From the NCBI GenBank assembly GCA_039831705.1, contig JBDOMT010000042.1, positions 1-11,652 on the forward strand: 11,652 nucleotides of DNA, read 5' to 3'. The stretch is from JAJRWS01 sp039831705. Its GTDB lineage: Bacteria > Planctomycetota > Planctomycetia > Pirellulales > Lacipirellulaceae. This document shows, one piece after another, positions 8,012 through 11,652 of the stretch. The notes below the pieces were generated by a model that saw only the letters and a list, made by a program, of their open reading frames with translations, was not told the origin of the DNA and did not search any database. Every line of letters starts with the position of its first letter. Position 1 is the first letter of the stretch. The position numbers were made by a program, and so were the translations under genes.

Positions 8012-8956
8012 TCATTCGTAATTGTCGATGACTTCGCCGAGGTTGCGAGTAGAAAGAGCATGATAGACTTGCAAGTCGATGGTTTCGCTCAGAAAAACAC
8101 CGTGTCCGTCGCCGAAAGAAAACTGTGCCCCGCCGGGGTGAGCGCTAGCGAAGCTGCCATTGGTTTTGTAGCCATATAAATTAACCAAGACCCCTTGTCC
8201 GACTGGGGTGTTCATGGGATTGTCGGTAGAACGCAGAGAATCGATGTGTCGGGATGCGGCGGACCAGCGGTTGGAGGTTTCTCGTTCATGTCCGTTGATT
8301 GTTTCCCCAAGGTAGATCGTGTTACTGGTTCCGTCCGTGACTTCCTGTATGGTCATGTTGCGGAGGTACATGAACATCCCGTTGTTATCCATCTTTACCC
8401 TCATGCCATCGATTCCAAAGCTGGGACCATTGGAACCCATCGAAAAGGCGTAACTCCCCGTGGCTACCAAGTCGCCACGGCGGTGATCGGCGAGAGGCTC
8501 TTTAGGATCGGAAGGGCAGGAATAGAACGGCACGATTGAGCCGACAGCAAAGGCGTTGGTGTCGTGAGAATTTCTTTGCATATGTTCGGGCCAATTCTTT
8601 GGTGTCCAGGGTCCATTGGTGAAATCAAAACGGTCGAAAAGTGCTTGTTGTTCAACGAATGGCAGGATAGTAATCAGTCCACTGGGTGCTCGGATATCAA
8701 TTGGATCGCCATCAGCACACTTCCCAAAGCCCCACCCATCACACCCATTTCTTCCGGAAGGGTATTCTTTGTGAGAAGCATGGTACAATTCGATCCCAAT
8801 CGCTATTTGTTTCAGGTTGTTCACGCATTGCGATCTCCGCGCCGCTTCGCGTGCCGCTTGAATGGCCGGCAGTAGCAGGGCCACCAAAATACCAATGATG
8901 GCGATTACCACCAATAGTTCAACCAGTGTGAAGCCGGCTTTGCATTTGCGTGTCAT
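8012..8956 (-). CDS. DUF1559 prepilin-like (type II pseudopilin signal) protein
   Basis: A 314-residue protein of the DUF1559 family, which is heavily expanded in Planctomycetes. Residues 1-31 hold the prepilin signal: a short basic leader, then G8/F9TLVE with Glu at +5 and a hydrophobic helix to about 31, so a prepilin peptidase should cut after Gly8. The AAREAARRSQC segment (34-44) and NNLKQIAIG that follow are family hallmarks. The C-terminal H-x9-DG block is present at His273 (HPGGAQFSFGDGHG). I chose the ATG at 8956 over an in-frame TTG at 8968 because GGAG lies six bases before the ATG. The likely promoter is the extended -10 at 9034-9025. The lipoprotein gene follows in the same direction. 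The family's function is not established; a pilin-like surface or sorting role is inferred. Confidence 0.93.
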   Translation of the reverse strand: MTRKCKAGFTLVELLVVIAIIGILVALLLPAIQAAREAARRSQCVNNLKQIAIGIELYHASHKEYPSGRNGCDGWGFGKCADGDPIDIRAPSGLITILPFVEQQALFDRFDFTNGPWTPKNWPEHMQRNSHDTNAFAVGSIVPFYSCPSDPKEPLADHRRGDLVATGSYAFSMGSNGPSFGIDGMRVKMDNNGMFMYLRNMTIQEVTDGTSNTIYLGETINGHERETSNRWSAASRHIDSLRSTDNPMNTPVGQGVLVNLYGYKTNGSFASAHPGGAQFSFGDGHGVFLSETIDLQVYHALSTRNLGEVIDNYE

Positions 8957-8962
8957 TGAAAG

Positions 8963-8966
8963 CTCC
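8963..8966 (-). promoter_or_regulatory. Shine-Dalgarno GGAG of the DUF1559 gene
   Basis: GGAG on the minus strand sits six bases upstream of the ATG at 8956. It overlaps the alternative TTG start, which argues that the ATG is the true start. Confidence 0.7.
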
Positions 8967-9024
8967 AATCAGATAATTGCCATTTGGATTGTCCATGGAA
9001 ATGACCCAAACTAGAAGTGTCGCG

Positions 9025-9034
9025 ATTGTAACAT
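9025..9034 (-). promoter_or_regulatory. Candidate extended -10 promoter of the DUF1559-lipoprotein pair
   Basis: ATGTTACAAT on the minus strand, 68 bases before the ATG at 8956. It contains TG-N-TACAAT. The surrounding 13 bases AGCATGTTACAAT are identical to 1716-1728. No good -35 hexamer is seen 17 bases upstream. Confidence 0.5.
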
Positions 9035-9058
9035 GCTGCACCCTCCATGCATCTGGCG

Positions 9059-9068
9059 ATTGTACAAT
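9059..9068. promoter_or_regulatory. Palindrome ATTGTACAAT near the DUF1559 promoter
   Basis: A perfect 10-bp palindrome lying about 25 bases upstream of the candidate -10 element, roughly -41 to -50 relative to a start site near 9018. It could be a regulator-binding site, or, since each strand contains TACAAT, a further -10-like sequence. Confidence 0.3.
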
Positions 9069-9428
9069 TTTTCGCATTTCAATGCCTGCGGCCTACTTTT
9101 TTTTGAATTTTATCACCGGAATAGACAATTTTAAATTTACCTCCACTGGCTTCAAGTCCTCTACGCACAGACGTTTCTCCCAGCATCCAGAAATTCGGCC
9201 AACCCAGGCTCCCCATCGATGCGCCGAGCGATGACCGACGGCAGCAGTGGGTACGATTAAAGGCCGGCCAGATAGTTACCCAAGGCGTATAATCCATGTG
9301 CCACATCTGCTCCTCGCAGTATGAATGTTGGCTGGCAAGGTTGTTGTGCTGCCTTTTGTTGATACGGTACTGCTGTTCAATCTGCTGTAGAATAATGTAT
9401 CAAGACAAAATCGGAATACAGGATTTTG

Positions 9429-9456
9429 TTGACAAATCACACAAAAAGAAGATAAT
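9429..9456 (+). promoter_or_regulatory. Candidate sigma-70-type promoter upstream of the FGE-like gene
   Basis: TTGACA (9429-9434, perfect -35) and GATAAT (9451-9456, five of six at -10) with a 16-base spacer. Transcription would run right towards the ATG at 9697, giving a leader of roughly 235 bases. It is the best consensus promoter in the window and differs in type from the extended -10 elements elsewhere. Confidence 0.5.
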
Positions 9457-9696
9457 CCGTATGGCGTTCAGACTGCATTGATTAGTTAAGATCTCACAGC
9501 CCAATGGCAATGCCAACGACAGGAATCCGGTATGCTTTACAGCGCATCGTTCACCATTTGACCCTACGTGAAAAATGACCCAACGTGCAATAAATCTGGT
9601 GGCTTTGACGTCAATAGGTTGGCGCGGTAGATAGCGTTGCACCGAGATTCATCTAACTTGCTGCCATCCACAACAACTTGGTTTAGAGGACGACCC

Positions 9697-10746
9697 ATGA
9701 ATACGATTCCAAATACTCGAGTTCTGCTTGTACCGTTTGTGATCGCATGCGTTATGATTTCAAATGAGGGTCGACTATCCGCAACCGTGACTTTCGATTG
9801 GGTCACAGTCGGTAATCCTGGAAACGTGCCGGATCAAGACTATGGCAATGGAAAATATGGCTCGGTCGAAAAGAGCTTTCGCATCAGCAAATATAATGTG
9901 ACCAACGATCAGTTTCGAGAATACCTCAATATCGTGGACCCCGATGGGTTGAATCTCAATTCGGTTTATAACCATCACATGGGATCCAGCAGTCGTGGAG
10001 GCATAGCACGCGACCGCACTGCACCCAGCGGCCAGGTCTATTCAACCAAACCCAACATGGGTAACAAGCCGCTCAATTTCGTTTCATACGTTGTAGCGAT
10101 GAAGTTTGTGAACTGGTTGGAAAATGGGCAGCCTACTGATGGCAGCGGCACCCTGAGTGGTGTTTACCAAATCAATGACGGCATCAGTGAAAGCCGTGCT
10201 CCAGGGTCGAGATTTTTCATTCCCAACGAAAACGAGTGGTATAAAGCCGCCTACTACGACTCGCGAAATTCATTACAGGGTGGCCCTCTGGGCGATGACA
10301 ACTACTGGCTCTATCCCACGGCAAGTGATTCAGGACCAACCACTGCTACTGCAAATGCCACCGGTGACATCGACAATCCAGGTTTGAATGTGGCCAATTT
10401 CGCATCAACAGCGGATTGGAATGGCCACATTGGCAACCTCACAACCGTTGGCACGGCAGGCGCTGATAGCGCCAGCTTTTTTGGAACGTTCGATCAGGGC
10501 GGCAATACTTGGGAGTGGAATGAAACACTCGTCGATTCGACATTTCGAGGTATGCGCGGCGGTTCGTGGAACTCCACCTTGGCGCACTTGGCTGCGTCGA
10601 GTCGGTTCAAACGTAGCCCGACTCAAATCGGCAACAATATTGGTTTTCGTATCGCCAGTGTGCCCGAACCAAATACGATATTGCTTGCTGGGTTTGCAAT
10701 TCTTCTTTCTCTTCCGAAGCGAACGGTCCGATCGGCCTGGTCTTGA
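9697..10746 (+). CDS. FGE/SUMF-fold PEP-CTERM protein lacking catalytic cysteines
   Basis: A 349-residue secreted protein. Residues 1-29 are a signal peptide. About 33-320 match the FGE-sulfatase (formylglycine-generating enzyme / C-lectin-like) fold: FRISKYNVTNDQF (61-73), KPLNFVSYVVAMKFVNWL (124-141), FFIPNENEWYKAAYY (173-187), GGNTWEWNE (268-276), RGMRGGSWN (284-292) and NNIGFRIAS (313-321). A PEP-CTERM tail follows: VPEP (322-325), hydrophobic stretch, KRTVR. The mature part contains no cysteine at all, so the copper-binding Cys pair of true formylglycine-generating enzymes is missing; a binding or structural role is more likely (inference). AGAGGA at 9685-9690, six bases before the ATG at 9697, fixes the start; an in-frame start at 9637 would put twenty residues before the signal peptide. 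A paralogue begins 230 bases downstream. Confidence 0.9.
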   Translation: MNTIPNTRVLLVPFVIACVMISNEGRLSATVTFDWVTVGNPGNVPDQDYGNGKYGSVEKSFRISKYNVTNDQFREYLNIVDPDGLNLNSVYNHHMGSSSRGGIARDRTAPSGQVYSTKPNMGNKPLNFVSYVVAMKFVNWLENGQPTDGSGTLSGVYQINDGISESRAPGSRFFIPNENEWYKAAYYDSRNSLQGGPLGDDNYWLYPTASDSGPTTATANATGDIDNPGLNVANFASTADWNGHIGNLTTVGTAGADSASFFGTFDQGGNTWEWNETLVDSTFRGMRGGSWNSTLAHLAASSRFKRSPTQIGNNIGFRIASVPEPNTILLAGFAILLSLPKRTVRSAWS

Positions 10747-10805
10747 ACCGCTTACGCTCTAGCCCGAATATTTCATAAACATTCTGCTACGAATACTAAT
10801 AGCAC

Positions 10806-10873
10806 TGCGTCTGTTGCGTCTGTTGCGTTAGCTGCGTTAGCTGCGCTAGCTGCGTTAGCTGCGTTAGCTGCGT
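10806..10873. repeat. 9-bp tandem repeat array, about 7.5 copies
   Basis: Seven full units and a partial eighth of the 9-mer TGCGTTAGC. Units 1 and 2 are TGCGTCTGT, units 3, 4, 6 and 7 are exact TGCGTTAGC, unit 5 is TGCGCTAGC, and the array ends in TGCGT. It lies in the 230-base spacer between the two FGE-like paralogues. The period of 9 keeps any reading frame open, which explains a spurious Gln-Leu-Thr-rich frame on the minus strand. Confidence 0.95.
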
Positions 10874-10976
10874 TTTCTTTAGTAGTATTTCTGGTTTGAG
10901 GTAAGGGCGGTAACATCTGCAATAATGGTTATCGACTGGGTACATGCATTGAAACAACACAACAAAGAAGACATCT

Positions 10977-11652
10977 ATGAAAACTAGCATTCGTTTGACA
11001 TTGTTATCGTTGGCGATCTGCTACATGTCCATTGCCCAGGCTGTGACGATTGACACGATCCCGGTTGGTAATGCGGGCAACGCAGGCGAAGTGCAATCCC
11101 AGGGCACGTTTGGCGGTGTTTACTACAACTACCGTATCGGAAAAACCGAGGTAAAGAACGCCCAGTACACCGAGTTTCTCAACGCGGTCGCTGACTCCGA
11201 TCCCTACGGACTATACAATAGCGCCATGGGTGAGGATACAAGGGGCGGGATCACCCGCAGCGGTGCGCCCAGCAGCTACACCTATGCGGTGAAGCCAAAT
11301 GCTGTCGGACAAGGTCCGGGCGGCAGCGATTACACCTACAGTGATAAGCCGGTAGTTTTCGTCTCGTGGTACGACTCGATTCGGTTTGCCAATTGGTTGC
11401 ACAACGGTCAGGGTAGTGGTGTCACAGAAGAAGGAGCCTACACACTGTTGGGTGGCACGCCGATTCCTTCCAACGGCCTGAGCATCACTCGCAATTCGGG
11501 TGCCAGTTGGTTTCTTCCCAGTGAAAACGAGTGGTACAAGGCGGCCTACCACAAGAACGATGGCGTGACGGGAAATTACTGGGATTATCCAACCGCAATC
11601 GACACGATGCCGAACAACAACACCACATCGCCAATCGCAAAGACTGATGTCT
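10977..11652 (+). CDS. FGE/SUMF-fold secreted protein, N-terminal part (runs off the window)
   Basis: The frame is open from the ATG at 10977 to the window end, 225 codons plus one base. Residues 1-22 are a signal peptide (MSIAQA). The rest follows the upstream paralogue in order: YRIGKTEVKNAQYTEFLNAV (52-71), TRGGITRSGAP (88-98), KPVVFVSWYDSIRFANWL (124-141), SWFLPSENEWYKAAYH (177-192) and GNYWDYPTA (199-207). The GGSW and GFR blocks and any PEP-CTERM tail would lie beyond the window. The only cysteine seen is in the signal peptide. The Shine-Dalgarno is weak (AAGAAG about nine bases upstream). A possible but poor promoter is TTGAGG (10896-10901) with AATAAT (10921-10926). It may instead be cotranscribed with the upstream copy. 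Confidence 0.88.
   Translation, partial: MKTSIRLTLLSLAICYMSIAQAVTIDTIPVGNAGNAGEVQSQGTFGGVYYNYRIGKTEVKNAQYTEFLNAVADSDPYGLYNSAMGEDTRGGITRSGAPSSYTYAVKPNAVGQGPGGSDYTYSDKPVVFVSWYDSIRFANWLHNGQGSGVTEEGAYTLLGGTPIPSNGLSITRNSGASWFLPSENEWYKAAYHKNDGVTGNYWDYPTAIDTMPNNNTTSPIAKTDV

Larger units (their letters stand above)
8957..9696. other. Long divergent intergenic region
   Basis: A 740-base spacer between the leftward DUF1559 gene and the rightward FGE-like gene. It holds the DUF1559 promoter candidate and palindrome near its left end, and a TTGACA/GATAAT promoter at 9429-9456 for the right side. From about 9070 to 9425 I see no recognisable gene or RNA. Short open frames on both strands there have no family resemblance and no good start signals. 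Confidence 0.6.

Noticed and set aside
9079..9306. Minus-strand frame in the intergenic region, considered as a transposase or gene remnant
   Set aside because: I could not match it to any transposase motif, no inverted repeats or target duplications flank it, and there is no start signal.
9697..10746. True formylglycine-generating enzyme (sulfatase maturation)
   Set aside because: The mature chain has no cysteine, so the catalytic Cys pair is absent; no sulfatase gene is nearby in the window.
10806..10873. CRISPR array
   Set aside because: Units are 9 bp and directly adjacent, with no spacers and no cas genes.
10796..10990. Minus-strand frame with Gln-Leu-Thr repeats
   Set aside because: The repeat peptide is a by-product of the 9-bp DNA array, and the frame starts inside the next gene's first codons.

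Overview
The window looks like a piece of a Planctomycete chromosome, probably Pirellulales (Lacipirellulaceae-like). The evidence is family content typical of that group: a fused DUF1549/DUF1553 protein followed by a DUF1501 protein, a DUF1559 prepilin-like protein paired with a small lipoprotein, several PEP-CTERM surface proteins, and a planctomycete-style dockerin-like segment (FLKWQRGESPNPLS) before a PEP-CTERM anchor. A run of exactly 10 N shows that this is a draft assembly. The taxonomic call is inference from family content, not a match to a named genome.

Layout from left to right. (1) Positions 1-495 hold no gene I can defend. (2) 496-1374, minus strand: a PEP-CTERM beta-propeller-like protein of the SdiA-regulated/esterase-like type. 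(3) 1375-1856: a divergent intergenic region with an outward-facing extended -10 promoter candidate for each side and a 9-base C/G run. (4) 1857-3933 and 3941-5338, plus strand: a two-gene operon of DUF1549+DUF1553 (broken only by the assembly gap) and a DUF1501 protein with a Tat-like signal. (5) 5650-7350, plus: a secreted glucose/sorbosone-dehydrogenase-like propeller with a dockerin-like segment and a PEP-CTERM anchor. (6) A hairpin at 7430-7451 separates it from the convergent minus-strand pair DUF1559 (8012-8956) and lipoprotein (7522-7959). (7) 8957-9696: a 740-base intergenic region with promoter signals on both strands. (8) Two tandem paralogues of the formylglycine-generating-enzyme (FGE/SUMF) fold, at 9697-10746 (complete, PEP-CTERM) and 10977 onward (cut by the window end), separated by a 9-bp tandem repeat array.

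Almost every product is predicted to be exported or surface-attached: Sec signals, one Tat-like signal, one lipobox, one prepilin signal and three visible PEP-CTERM tails. The DUF1549/1553-DUF1501 pair is a recurrent planctomycete module of unknown biochemical role. Here it is flanked by two PEP-CTERM propellers, which suggests, but does not show, a common role at the cell envelope. No exosortase, sigma factor, mobile element, RNA gene or CRISPR array is visible. The less ordinary signals are a 10-13 bp promoter-like word upstream of three transcription units, the tandem Cys-free FGE-like pair with its intervening 9-bp repeat, and a gap whose true length can be estimated from the protein family.
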